Below are positions 43,497 to 55,539 of a stretch of DNA of 64,000 nucleotides, piece after piece. Both the position numbers and the translations under genes were made by a program. Position 1 is the stretch's first letter, and each line of letters opens with the position of its first letter. The DNA is from Acanthosepion lycidas (Eukaryota > Mollusca > Cephalopoda > Sepiida > Sepiidae): positions 42,622,778-42,686,777 of the forward strand of contig OZ010613.1 in the NCBI GenBank assembly GCA_963932145.1, given 5' to 3'. Below the pieces are notes generated by a model. It was not told the origin of the DNA. It was given only the letters and a program-made list of their open reading frames with translations, and did no database searches.

Positions 43497-46144
43497 ATAA
43501 ACTGGAAGCAGAAAATTCAGAACAAATGAAAAAAGCCCTGGATCAAGAAAATAGTCTTTTGGAACTTGACCAACAGATCATATCCCTCACCCATGCAGCC
43601 AAATCAGCTGAAATGAATAATGAAAAACTGTCCGAAGAGAATAATGCATACACAAAGAAAACTCTTTGCTTGGTGCAGTATTTTTGCCATCTTCAGTCTC
43701 TTTTATCAGTCAGTAATTCTGCTCAACAAGGGGACATTGCTTATCAGTTATCAGCAGATGATAACCCCGAGAAGTTTGGGGGAATTGTTAGTGAGGTTTC
43801 TTCAGCATTTGGCAAGCACAAAGAGAGGATTGACCAATTAGAGTTAGAGAACAACTCTTTGATGAATGCTTGCATTCAGGAGAAAGAAGACATTGAAAAA
43901 AGGATAAAGGAAAAGTCCAATGAGATCATCATTTATCAACAGACAATTGAACAAAGCAAACAAATGATTGAGGCTTTGCAATCTGAAAACCAAACAATGA
44001 CTAACCAATTGCAAGAGACAATGACCAATGCAAGGAAGAATGAATCAGAATTGGAGCGTCTCCAGGCTCAAGTTGACATACTACAAATGGGTGAAGCTGA
44101 GCGTGAGCATTTCAAAGAGCTTGACCAGCTTCTGATCAGCCGAGAAGAGGAGATTGAACGACTTAAGACTGAGATGGACTCTTTCACCAGAAACTTTGAA
44201 AAAGAGAATGAAAATCAACGTCAGGTCATCTCTGAGCTTAATGAACAAATTGCAAAGAAGGAAGAAGTCGAGGAGCAAAATAATCAAGAATTGAAATCGC
44301 AGAAGGATCTGATTGAGTCTCTACAGAGGTTAGTGGAGGACGAGGCTGAAGAAGTAAAGATATTAAAGGAAGAATTGTTGAGTGTCAGAAATATGAAGGA
44401 ATCCTCCTCGTTAGCACTACAAGAAAAGGAGGATGAAATTGAGAAACTGCAAGAGAATGTTGCAATGCTGAACTCCCGGTGTCATGATCAACTCGATGAA
44501 ATTTTTACTGTCAAGAGTGAAAACGATGTTATTCTTTGTGAAATTAACCACTTGAAATCCAAATGTTCTTCTATGGAAAATCAGTTTCAAAAAGAGAAAT
44601 TGGAACTTGACCAGATGCAGTCGGAGAAAAATAGACTAGACAGTGAGAATGTTAATTTGCGGGAAGAACTAACTGAAAGCCAGAAGTTGATTTCTGAGAT
44701 GGAGAATCATTATCGATTGGAGAAAGAGAAACTTGTACACCAGAATGATGCTCTTTCTTTAAAACTTGAGAAGTTGGTTGATGAAAAGAAGTGTCTGGAG
44801 GATCGATGTGATCAACTGGATGGGGAACGTGACCAGGAGGTTAGCAAAATGGATGCTGAATTGTCGGCACTTAAAGTTCTGTTAAAAACACACAAAGAAG
44901 AGTCTGTGCAAAAATTGAAAGAAGTTGAAAGCAAACTGCAAGATGCTGAGAAACAGATCTGCGAATGGGAAGAGAAAGTCCAGCGGCTGAAATCAGAACA
45001 GTCTTCGGTAAAGTCTGGTTTCAAAAAGCAGATTGAAAAGATGACCAAAGAGAAACAGCAGCAAAAGGCAAAAGTTGAGGAACTTTTAGCCTTGTCACAA
45101 CAAAAAGAAGAGCAAGGAGGTCAACTCACAGCATTAATGGAATCTAAATCCTCAGAGTTAAAGCAGGCTAATGAAGAACTCGAAAAGCTCAAAGAACTCT
45201 GGCAGGTTGAGAAGTCGGAACTATGTAGCAAAGTAGAAGCAATGTCAATCAGCCAAGATGAATACTTAGAAGAAGTGAAAAAACTCAAAGAAGCAAATGC
45301 AAAACTGTCAGAAGAAAAATCCAAGCTAAATAACTCTTTAAAAGAATTGGAAAAGAAATCTCACTCCAAAGAGAAAAGCTTGTCAGACAAAAATAGTAAA
45401 CTTCAAAATACTATTAAAGAATTGAAACAGAAATCAAAAGAGAAATCTCTGTCAGAGGAAAACACCAAACTCCAAAATTCTTTAAAAGAACTGAAGCAGA
45501 AATTGGCCAACACAGAGAAAGCACTTTCAGAAGAAAAATCCAAACTCCAAGATTCACTTAAAGAACTGGAGCAAAAATCTCTGGAGACAGAAAAGGTTCT
45601 CTCAGAAGAAAATGCCAAACTCCAAGACTCTCTTAAAGAACTGGAGCAAAAATCTCTGGAGCCGGAAAAGGTTCTCTCAGAAGAAAATGCAAAACTTCAA
45701 GACTCTCTCAAAAAACTGGAGCAAAAATCTCTGGAGACGGAAAAGGTTCTCTCAGAAGAAAATGCCAAACTCAAACACTCTATAACGGAATTAAATGAGA
45801 AGTTGCTGCTTGAAGTGGAAAAGGTTTCTGATGTTGAACGAGAAAAGAATTTAGACAGTATGAACAGTAGCCCTGTTTCTAAAGAAACAGCATCACTTCT
45901 GACCAGTGCTTGTGATGGTGGCCAGTCAGAACAGAATGACGAACCGTTGTATACCAAAGAAGAACTGTTACAGAAGATTGAAGAAATTGAAACCGATTTA
46001 GTAAAGAAACAGGAGTTTGAGTTGGATGCATTGGCTGAAAAGTATGAGAGAGATTTGAAGTATGCTCGCTTGGATATCCTGCAAGAATTAGCAGATGAGA
46101 AAGATAATTATGAACGCGACCTTGAACAGAAGTACACCTTAAAG
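43497..46144 (+). CDS. AKAP9: AKAP9-like giant exon with 25-residue coiled-coil repeats
   Basis: The exon is 2,648 nt. It begins with the last two bases of an Asp codon after TTATTTTCAG and ends in phase 0 (TTA AAG) before GTAAGC. It encodes about 883 residues. Most is regular Glu/Lys/Leu coiled coil; a less regular stretch near its residues 60-120 includes LVQYFCHLQSLLSVSNSAQQ. Seven repeats of about 25 residues occupy 45305-45826. A short Ser-rich linker (SMNSSPVSKETASLL) follows, and a final coil ends ERDLEQKYTLK. The open frame visible upstream to 43451 runs through a pyrimidine-rich splice region and is not coding. The Helitron-like element at 42741-43429 ends 67 bp before this exon. Confidence 0.93.
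45305..45826 (+). repeat. Seven in-frame ~25-residue coiled-coil repeats inside the giant exon
   Basis: Units start at 45305, 45380, 45449, 45524, 45599, 45674 and 45749, with lengths of 75, 69, 75, 75, 75, 75 and 78 nt. The consensus begins LSEENAKLQDSLKELEQKSL and continues ETEKV. Units 4-6 are nearly identical at the DNA level, so they duplicated recently. Units 1-3 and 7 have diverged. All lengths are multiples of three, and none equals a whole number of heptads. Confidence 0.92.
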
Positions 46145-46625
46145 GTAAGCTTTTGGATCAGAGTAATACTTTCCTTTTTTTGCTGATGCTATTTCAATAA
46201 TTGTAGGTTTCTAAGTTTTGGGAGCAAGGAATCTTAATTGCAATCGGAGAATTGAATTTTTTTTCCTTAATATTCAAATGTGTCAGTAAAAACTTGAACC
46301 AACTATAATAATTATTTCTTGTTTGAATTCTGGGGAAAAGTGCAAAATTAATAAACAGGTTGGTCTTAATAAGCTTTGGAGGTGGATAGACCGGAAAATT
46401 TTCTCCATGCCCCTTCAGCTTCTAAGAATATTTGACTGTATTTTGATTAGTATATTGAATCTGTTTTGAATTTTCTAATGTATTTTTTTTTTCTTAAATT
46501 TCATATTTCACCTGTGCCTTTGTGAAAGATTTTTCCTAGCATTAACAACCTTTTTAAATTCAGAGACAAGATAAACATTGCACTTTTATATATTTTAATA
46601 TAAACAGAACCTTTTTTTGTGCTCA

Positions 46626-46710
46626 CGGCCACATCACATTGAAACACTAGTTCTTGTATAATCACTGAAGTTACACAATGATAGAGAGGTGACTACTTGG
46701 GATTACTTTT
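46626..46710 (+). mobile_element. 5S-rRNA-like SINE head, truncated
   Basis: CACGGCCACATCACATTGAA, ACACTAGTTCTTGTATAATC, ACTGAAGTTACACAATG and GGTGACTACTTGGGATTAC follow the 5S order with a deletion. The downstream tRNA-like body is absent. Confidence 0.7.
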
Positions 46711-47127
46711 GCATAGACCCCTGGTAAGGGTTAGTCTTGGTTGGCGGTCTTGATTCAATAATAAAGTCACCTTCATGGGCAGTGATGGCTAGTTGTTTTG
46801 AATTCAGAGATAAAAGAACTTCAACACTTTTAACTTAACTACTTGATTAATCATGTCGATATGTATATTTCTAACTCTCGAGTAGGGTCGCTCTCCCTCC
46901 ATTGGAGAGCCGTTTCAGACACAAAAGAGAATACCTCTGCATTGCTTGATGGTTCATGAAACAACTTCCTGAAAAACCTTTCTATATATCTATCATTCCC
47001 ATGTTGGCTCAGCCAATCAAAATTGACTTTCTTGTTTTGACTTCCATCTGACCTTGAAGGTCAACCTCAGGAAGTCCAAGCAGTGATACACCTCTTCTAG
47101 AAAATAAGTCTGCTAAACTATTATTTA

Positions 47128-47335
47128 ATAATACCAGGTACTGTAAGCTTTGATGTGGTGTGATGGATAATGACTCTGAGCCAAGTTCCAATTCCAGTTG
47201 GGTTTGTTATATTCACTTACGTGCAAATACTCTTGGGAAAGGTATGAATCCACCTCTTCTGTCCCTAGCTATGGATTAATTAGTAAGACTTGTATTACTG
47301 AACTATTATTATCACCCTAAAAAATACAGTAAAAG
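47128..47335 (+). mobile_element. Chimeric SINE, 5'-truncated
   Basis: It begins inside the 5S-like part (ACCAGGTACTGTAAGCTTTG), continues with GTGTGATGGATAATGACTC, AAGTTCCAATTCCAG and GTATGAATCCACCTCTTC, and ends near the Leu-type TAGTAAGACTTG motif. Confidence 0.75.
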
Positions 47336-47458
47336 TCGACAGGTATGTTCATTTGATATTTTCATCTATGTCACATGCAGTAAACAATATAAAATATATA
47401 TTGTCACACTATAACATCTGGGCACATAACCATCTCATTTACAATACATTTCAGGCTT

Positions 47459-47825
47459 AAGGCCATATCACATTGAAATATTGGTTTCCATACAATCACT
47501 GAAGTTAAGCAATGTCAAGCCTGGTCAGTACCTAGATGGGTGACCACTTTGGAATACTTATGTGCTATAAGCTTGGATGCATGGGTGGTGTAATGGATAA
47601 TAACTCAGAATTGTTAATTGGCAATCTGAGTTCCAGTTCCTGTTGGGTTCATTATATTCATGTGCACATTCCCTTGTGAAAGGTATGAAGCTATCTCTTC
47701 TTCCCCCAGTGGGTTGATTAGTAGGACTTGTATCACTAAACCAGTATTATCTAAAAAAAAAAAAAAAAAAAAAAATCTAAAAATATTTTCTGGCTTTAAA
47801 TAACCTGTTGATAAGCCATAGAAAA
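47459..47825 (+). mobile_element. Chimeric SINE with 5S-rRNA-like head (complete)
   Basis: The 5S-like head at 47459-47577 has AAGGCCATATCACATTGAAA, AAGTTAAGCAATGTCAAGCC, CTAGATGGGTGACCACTTTG and TGCTATAAGCTTGG. The tRNA-like body has GTGGTGTAATGGATAATAAC and GAGTTCCAGTTCC. An A-run and the tail TGGCTTTAAATAACC follow. Confidence 0.85.
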
Positions 47826-48649
47826 CAAACAAATCAATCAGAACCTTTTTGCAAATTGTAACAATAGTGTGAGGAACTTTTCCCTTCTTGGCATTATTTG
47901 TGTTTGTGACAGTATTCTAAGGATGAATGTTTGATTTTTCCCAAGCACATATTTCAAACAATAACTTCAATTAAAAACCTTTTGACGGTTTGCAGTTTTA
48001 TTTATTCTCCCTGGCAAATTTTTATAAAAATCAGAAAATGATTGTTTTTCTGTTTTTGTTTCAAATGTTTTATACATTTTGTTGGAACATTTGAAATGTG
48101 GAATTATTAATATGCTTTGCTATTCAGACCAGTATGATCATCTTGGTTGTTATACTTAAAACATTTCAGTTCTTGTATACTCTGGCTTTCTTCAGGTTTT
48201 TGTCTTTGTACCTTCTTGGAATTTTGAACTTGTGATGACTGAGAAAGCTAAGTGTTACTGTCAAAAAAGAAAATCTGAATAAAGATAGGGTTGACTTTAG
48301 TAGGCCCTGAAATATGGTAATTGTTTGCACTTCCCTACCAGTTTTGACCAGTCACAACCATTCTCACCTCAATAAAAGAATGCTACTTTGGACGATGGTA
48401 TTTTGTTGTTCTTCATAGGTGAAGAAGGTAGTTGTACATTGTGAATTTTGGATACAGATTTTTAACTCCTTTTGACTTACACCCTCACATTTTTGATTTT
48501 GGACTTGTAAGACTGATTTATACCCTGTGGAATTATGACCCCAGATTTTTTTATTTTGGGATCTGAACCTGCTATGCTATGGGATCTTTGCAAAAATTTG
48601 TACCCTATTAGAAAACGGAGACAAATATTTGCAATTAAACTTTTGCAAT

Positions 48650-49690
48650 GATCTATTTTCTCACAGAACTGTTCCTTTCCTTAAATGGTAACTCTTCTAG
48701 ATCTTTTTGCATTAATGGCTCTATCCTTGGACCTGCGTTGTTCCTACTTTTCATCAATGACCTTCCTGATGGCATCAGTTCTCAGCTCAGTAACTATGCT
48801 TGAGGACACAACCATTTAGACTTACTAGTTTGAGTGGTTCGATGAGGTCAAATTGGCATTTGATTTAAAAAATGATCTACTTTCTGTTGTTAAATGGGAC
48901 AAGGAATGGCATGTTAATTTTAATACCTCCAAAACAAAACCACTGCTTTAATCATTAGAGAGAACCCATTTTACCTTCCATCAGCATGGCTGATGCTAAC
49001 CTTCAAGAGTGATTCATGGCTGCTTCTTGGACTAATGTTTTCTGCTAACCTGAAATGGAGAGATTATAATGAATAAATTACTAAGTCTGCTGCTAGGAAA
49101 GTTGCTTCCCTATGTTGTGCTAGATAATTTTTCTCCCCAGAATCTATCTTACTTATTTATAAGTCTTCCATATATCCTTGCTTTGAATACTGCTGCCACA
49201 TCTGGTCTGGTACTCCTATACATTTAGAGATGAATAAAATCCAAGGAAGAATCTGCAAGTTTATTGGTCCTGGCCTAGCATCTTGACTTCAGCCACTTTT
49301 CCACTGCTGTAATGTAGCTTACCTGTGCCTTTTCTATAAATAATTTCATGGTAATTGTTCTGATGAAATTTCCTCTATCATACCTAGACTTTAAAAAATT
49401 TAAGTGTAGTACTAGATTGGCAGCATAGTTTCATCATTTGACTGTTGAAATGGTGAGATGTAACTGTAAGTTATATGCTAGAATTTATTCTATTGAACAT
49501 ATGCTTGTGGGTTTCTTCTGGCTTAACTTTGATTTTCAAAAATCTAAATGCAATGTCAATCATTAACTGCTGTCTTAATTCTTGTTCTTTTATTGTTCAC
49601 TCTATTTAATTGTTTTTTTTTCCCCATATTCTCTAACACTCAATAACCATGACTTTATTGCCTTGCATGGGATGAAAAATCTCTGGAGTA
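48650..49690 (+). mobile_element. CR1/jockey-like LINE, 5'-truncated, RT part
   Basis: The + strand reads GSILGPALFLLFINDLPDGI followed by SSQLSNYA and an ADDT-like position changed to a stop. RKVASLCCAR, PCFEYCCHIWSGTPIHL, KIQGRICKFIGPGLAS and the 3' tail follow. The GPxLFLLFINDLPDGI motif is RT block 4-5 of non-LTR elements. Stops and frameshifts make it dead. It is the longest LINE remnant in the window and shares its 3' end with four shorter copies. Confidence 0.85.
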
Positions 49691-49714
49691 AATTATTCTC
49701 ATTCTGCTCTGCTT

Positions 49715-50060
49715 ACTTAAGGGAGGTAACTCATATAAGTTAATACTTACCAGTCTTATTCACCTTTGTGTGTTACCTGTTTGATTCTTCTATTGAACTG
49801 GAATATGACTTTTCAATACTACCAGAGCAATAGATTGAATTCACTACTATCAAAGATATCTTGACCAATAGATGGCTTAATGGATGAAAGTGTTGGTCAA
49901 AACATTATCTTAACTGGTTATTAGTTCAATCCTTTGGTCTGGTAGTGCTGAAAAGTCATATAGTCTGATTCAGTGGAAGAAACAAATAAACAATATAAAA
50001 GGGAATAAAACTGATCAGTATTAACTGATATGAGTTATCTCCCCATAGTCTGGAAATTGG
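49715..50060. repeat. Palindrome with ~115-bp arms around a tRNA-like core
   Basis: The left arm 49722-49840 (GGTAACTCATATAAGTTAAT ... AATATGACTTTTCAATACTA) returns inverted at 49930-50050. The centre (about 49868-49935) contains an A-box-like TGGCTTAATGGATGAAAG and a B-box-like TTAGTTCAATCC about 35 bp apart. Confidence 0.75.
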
Positions 50061-50699
50061 AATGAGAACAATCTCCCCCTGTGGTTAGAAGGATATAGAA
50101 TATGAAAACACTTAGAGAAGACAGAAGACTATACTGGCATGAATATAACAATGAAGATGAGCATATGATAAATAGATGATCTGTTTTCATTCCCTTGAGA
50201 GCATTTTGTTAGGTTACCTCATGTTTTGTGCTTTTTCCTGCATTAAATCTTTAAGGAGAGCTAGATAGCATTTTTTTTAATGTACACTATTGGTAGCTGC
50301 TGTTTACCAACTGAAAAATGACTATATGTGAAAAGAATTTATCTAAACAATATAAAATTTATCATAACTTAATGAACAAGATTTAATCAGAAGACAAAAT
50401 AGCAAACTTAAACCTGAAGTAGGAATTTACAAAATAAAATGCCCCAAGAAATATATCAGAACATTTAAGAATTGAAATATAAGATTATATGAACACAAAA
50501 AGGATCTTCTATAAAACAATACAATGAACTGTTCATTGTGAAAGGTCTGACTATAATTTGGACTTGAAGAATGCAGTCTTAATTGAGAGAGAATTCAGAA
50601 ATGTATTGGAAATCCATGAATTTACGAATCTTATACAGTAAACTCATGTCCAGTATTATGCAACATCTCATTTCCTCAGAAAACTGCTACTAATTAGTC

Positions 50700-50995
50700 A
50701 GTTATGTGCCATGCATGATACACACTGAGGCAATCATGTATCTTTTCGTACATGACTGACAAGACAGATTTTTTCCCACAGTAGCTTGCCATTTTTTTCT
50801 GTGGGAGACCAGTTGCCATCCAAGGCTATAAAACCTGGTCTGTCCTGCTATTTACCCATAGCTGGGAGGAGAAGAAGAGGATTCATACCTTTTCCCAAGG
50901 GTATTAGCACATAAGTGAATGTAATGGATTCAACTGGAATTTGAACTTGGTTTCTCCGATTCCTCAATCCATTACTCCGCCATGCCTTCTCTCCT
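50700..50995 (-). mobile_element. SINE copy, minus strand, near full length
   Basis: The reverse complement starts AGGCATGGCGGAGTAATGGA (A-box side), then AAGTTCAAATTCCAG (B-box side), AATACCCTTGGG, CCCAGCTATGGGTAAATAGC, and a distal part with GTCATGTACGAAAAG. It shows the family's second 3' type, which lacks the TTAAATAACC tail. Confidence 0.75.
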
Positions 50996-51734
50996 GCTAC
51001 ATATTTAAAAACAAAAGCATTTGAAAGGAAAATTCATATAAACTGGATTTGGCATTAAATAACCCACAGTGGTTGATATGCCATAAAACCCAAACAAACA
51101 AACATTTGAAAGGAATGATATTGGTTTGTTAATGCATCTAGATACACTGGACTTCAAAAATTTTAAACTTTTAAAGCCAAATGTTCCCATTTCTTCAGCA
51201 TTTTTGATGTAAAATTGCCATTGATGTTTGCTGTATTCTCTCATCCAATACATACACATATTGGGATCAAATAGGTATCGAAATCTGACAATGATTGGAT
51301 AAGGAACAGATAGAAAATGTTTATATATTTAACACATTTTGTTATTACTAAAGCTTCATGAGAGGAGGAGATATAGAGAAAAAAAAAATTGGGGTAATTT
51401 TAATTTTTGGCGTTTTCCATTGCTTAAGCAAACTTCACATAATTTTGTCTTGTAAAATTTGTCTGTGTATCATGATTGTAGTTTGCCTATACATGATTCA
51501 GATCAGAATGTATATTCACTTGTATGTGTACCTACTAGACACACACACACAATAATCCTTCATAGGCAAACTAAATTCATGATGCACTTACAAATTTTAC
51601 ACACAAACACTGCTTGAGAAGACAAATGCACGTGAAGTCTGCTTAATGAGTGAAAAAGAAACAGATGAATTAAAAATACGAGGAAGCTTTAATAAAAAAG
51701 AAACATTAGATTTATAAACATTTGTTCCTAACTG

Positions 51735-51935
51735 ACTCCTTCAATAAATTTTCATCTAGTTCTTATTTTTTAGTATTGTTCAGTTATTACTCACTCTGAT
51801 GAAAGCTGGAGGACACAACAGCAAAAATGTTGTGACAACAGCAAAGATGAGGACAATAGTCAACAGATAGATAGTGTAAATTATAACTCCTAGAAATTCA
51901 GATAGAAATTACCAAGATAGCATTTTTACGATTTA
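51735..51935. repeat. Interspersed repeat fragment
   Basis: GCTGGAGGACACAACAGCAA, AAAGATGAGGACAATAGTC and GATAGTGTAAATTATAACTC match the repeat at 3690-4065 and 56835-56960. Confidence 0.5.
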
Positions 51936-52429
51936 TTAAAGAAATACATTAACTCTTTGAATTGTTGTATACAGACAAATATGAAAAACATGTATAGGAA
52001 ATGAGCAGATATCAAATTTTCTATTGCATATTTAGTGTGAACAGGTATGAAGAAATACAATACGAGTTAAAAATACTGATGGCTGATTGGTTTTATAATT
52101 TTCAATAAGAGTAGTTGGGTTTAGGATTGGTTTTCTGGTCCCTTCTAAAGTCTTCAGCTCTGTACTCATAATGCTTGTTCTTTCCTACACTAATATGTCC
52201 ACACAGTAACTCTCTATCTTGAGTGGCTCTTGGGTCTTGTATTGGATGAACATTATTTTAAAAAAAAAAAAAGAAAAAAAAAACCATAGCTAAGAAGTGT
52301 TTAGGACAAAGATTTTTAACTTGTTACTGTATAAATGGAGAGTAGTTTTGCAGTTTGGGTGGGGTTCAGTATGATTTGGATGTTTTTTATTGCTATCTGT
52401 GTGTGTGTGTAACAAAATTGCTGAACCAC

Positions 52430-53400
52430 CACAATGAATTTGGCAGGGCATCCAAACTTGGGCATGATCCCCACAATCTCTCATTTCAGACAGTTTCAAA
52501 TGCCTTAGTCAGGTACATGAAGGTGGTGTACAGTCTGATGTTCTGCTCCTGGCACTTCTCTTGCAGCTGTCCATGGTGCTGCAGCCTTTGCAGAATCCAC
52601 ATGTTCCAGGTGTGCGTTGAGATGATTGAACACAATGTGGGCCAGGATCTTCCCAGCGATGGAAAGCAGGGAGATGCCATGGTGGTTGTTCCTGTTCCCT
52701 TTGTGCTTGTAGAGGTGGATAATGAAAATGTCCTTAAGTTCCTGTTGTAGTTTTTCTTGGGTCCATATGGAACTGAACAGGCCTGTGAGGCTTTCATTCA
52801 GTTTTGGGCCACAAGAAGCCTAAGGATGGAGTTGACACCAGGTGCCTTGTTGCTTGACAGGCACTTGATGACTTTAGTAACTTCTTTTCTAGGTGGTGAA
52901 TGCGCCAGTGTGTTGTTGACTGGGACTTGTAGTCTTGCAATGGCTTCTGTGTTGATGGTCAATTGAGTACACTGTTGAAGTGTTCTGCCCAGCACTCAAG
53001 GATCTTCTTTTTGTCTGAGATCAATGTGTTCCCATCTGCACTGGGAATGACCCAGACAAAGTGGGACCATAAACGGCCTTGAGAGTACTGTAGAAGTTCC
53101 TCATTTCCTTCCTTCCTCTGCTGGATGGTGTCGACCCACCCGCAAATCATTCATCTTGCATACGGCTTAGTTCAGGCTAAACAACTTTTCCAGCTGTGCT
53201 TGAAGGCTTCCTTCTGAGATATGGAGGAAGAGTCTGCTGAGGACTGTGCCATCTTGTGCTCCCTTGTCCAAAGTGTCTGATTTTGAAGAGAAGAATTAGG
53301 AATGGAGATGCCAAAAAAGGAAAGATCGAGAGGGATCTGCCTTCCAGCCTGGTTTAGCTCCCAGCATCCCATATCACAACTGCAACAGACTTTTCAGGGT
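52430..53400 (-). mobile_element. LINE reverse transcriptase (N-terminal half), minus strand, broken
   Basis: The reverse complement reads in order: VDTIQQRKEGNEELLQYSQG, SADGNTLISDKKKILECWAE then HFNSVLN, INTEAIARLQVPVNNTLAHS, KEVTKVIKCLSSNKAPGVNS, QEKCQEQNIRLYTTFMYLTK then AFETV. LxSNKAPGxDS and LTKAFDTV are the classic start of non-LTR RT domains (the second has the first catalytic Asp position changed to Glu here). It is spread over three frames. It is a different LINE type from 48650-49690. Confidence 0.85.
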
Positions 53401-53479
53401 GAAGATCAGGCCCTTTAGTCATTTCTGCACCCCCCAGTGATTAGAAGTCAAGGTCATCTCTGCATGCAAAAGACAAACA

Positions 53480-53505
53480 TATATATATATATACATACAC
53501 ACACA

Positions 53506-53550
<45 letters not shown>
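53480..53550. repeat. (TA)n/(CA)n microsatellite
   Basis: TA and CA tracts of about 65 bases at the boundary between LINE and repeat. Open frames through it are artefacts. Confidence 0.9.
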
Positions 53551-53552
<2 letters not shown>

Positions 53553-53944
53553 TCTTTCCCAAGATTCCCATCGACTGGCCAGTAATCACCCCAAGTTGCA
53601 CTTCAATCCTCAATCTGGTATATGTTCACCAAAAGCAAGGGAAGAGTGTACTGCATGCTTCACAACCAGTAAAGCTGATAAATAATAAATATGACAATAA
53701 CCAATCAATAGTCGTTTTAGTCCAGTAGCTATTATTGCTCTTTCCAGTATTGATGGGGGTTTCCTTCCTAACCTTTTGTTTGAAGTGGTGTAAAACATCA
53801 ACATATTGATTGAAAGAGTTGGCCTTATTGCAAGAAGTAAATGAAACATGAATGAATGAAAGTAACCATGATAATATTCACATTTTAGAGGAATTTGATG
53901 ATTTGACTCCCAAAATTTTGCAATTTCATTTTTCTGTTTAAAAA

Positions 53945-54265
53945 TTGAGGAAGTTTCATCTTTTAATCTGCATATGCTCCATTTAAAATCTGGAAGTTTT
54001 CATTGGTCAGGAATCAATGTAAGCTTTATTAACAAAATTTCTGTTTATAATGTAAATGCATTGCTATGGATTTTAATCTAAGAATTCATTGAACATCAGA
54101 AAGAAAGTGATTTTCAATGATCATAAATTAATGCAAGCATTCTGAGAGAAGTTTTTAAACATAATATAAATGCCTTGCTGATGATTTTACTATAGTAATT
54201 TATGAAAATATCTGGGAGAAAGATTTTCAGTGATAAGGAATTAATGCAAATATTACAAGTATAAT
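53945..54265. repeat. Tandem ~115-bp units, three diverged copies
   Basis: Each unit repeats the order: TTTTCA-TGGTCAGGAATCAATG, ATAATGTAAATGCATTGCTA, GATTTTACTATA. Related units occur at 63655-64000. Confidence 0.65.
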
Positions 54266-54909
54266 ATTTGAAAGAGAAGTTTTAATTTGTTTTTCTGTTT
54301 TTTAAGTATTTTTTTTTCTCAATAAAGTATATTCATGATAACAAAACAGCAATCATGGAATTGGACTCTTTAGAAAAGATCTATAAAAGTATGGCATTTA
54401 CTACTGCACCAGGATACATACCCAACACATAGATTCATGTAATAAATGATTGATGTGACATACCTGGCAAAGTGTGTAAAGATGGAATATTTAAAGGTTT
54501 TCACACGTTTCATCTTTATATAGATTTCTGTGTGTAAATTTGTTTTTATGAAGCAATTAACAGTTGACACTTTTAGAAATCAATAAAATTGTTAGAAATG
54601 ATTTTGAGACAATAAAACAAATATTGAAAAGTATTTGTTTCTAAATAATTAAATAATTAAACTTAGTCTGGCACAAGGTCACAGTTGTGAGGTACTCACT
54701 ACAGTAATAATGACCTTAGTTAATAAGAAAGAACTTCATTTATTTAGCTTAGTTTAATTTGTTACAAAGTGAAGAGCTTGCTAATAAAAACCCTACATCA
54801 AAATATCTATTTGCTTATTAAAGATACTTTGAATTAATTTGTCCAAATGTCAAGTCAGAATTTAAGTGACTCTTTTTTTCTCAATTGTGTACATGAATTA
54901 ATAATATAA

Positions 54910-55286
54910 AAATAATAAGAGTAGATAAGTTCACCAATTGTCCAATTCACGCTCCTTCCCAGTCTTTCGAACAGTAGAGGTTTCTCTCTTGTTTAATGTT
55001 TAGAATTGGTTTTTCGGTTCCTTCTAAAGTCTTCATTTCTATACTTATAACACTCGTTTTTTCCTACACTAATATAAGTCCACACAGTAACCCTCTGCTT
55101 TGAGTGGCTCTTGGGCCTTGTATTAATTGAACATTATTTAAAAAAAAATTCATAGCCAGGAAGTGTTTAGAATGCAGATTTTAACTTGCCTGTTTTAACT
55201 GAGTAAATAGTTTTAACTGAGTCTAGTTTTGCAGTTTGGGTGAGGTTCAGTATGATTTTAATGTTTTTTCTTTTATTGCTATCTAT

Positions 55287-55360
<74 letters not shown>

Positions 55361-55490
55361 TAGAAACATACAATGTGACTCTTTCCCAAGGTTTCCACCA
55401 TCTGGCCGATGTTCACCCTAAGTTGCATTTCAATCCTCAATCTGGTATGTGTTCATCAAATCGAGGGAAGATTGCTGTATGCTCACAAGG
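54910..55490. mobile_element. Uninterrupted copy of the repeat at 52075-53665
   Basis: It starts TAAGTTCACCAATTGTCCAA, includes GAGTGGCTCTTGGGCCTTGT and GTTTTGCAGTTTGGGTGAGG, a (TA)n tract at 55289-55347, and ends with CTCTTTCCCAAGGTTTCCAC and CAATCCTCAATCTGGTATG. Other partial copies: 6230-6370 and 12355-12500. Confidence 0.65.
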
Positions 55491-55539
55491 ATGAAAGAAA
55501 TGCTATGTCAAGAAATAAGAATATGACCCCTCTTTGCCG

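Larger units (their letters stand above)
52075..53665. mobile_element. Interspersed repeat interrupted by a LINE insertion
   Basis: 52075-52400 and 53548-53665 together match the uninterrupted repeat at 54910-55490. Shared parts are GGTTCCTTCTAAAGTCTTC-like sequence, GTTTTGCAGTTTGGGTG, then GTGACTCTTTCCCAAG-like sequence and CTTCAATCCTCAATCTGGTA. The intervening sequence holds the LINE below. Confidence 0.65.
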
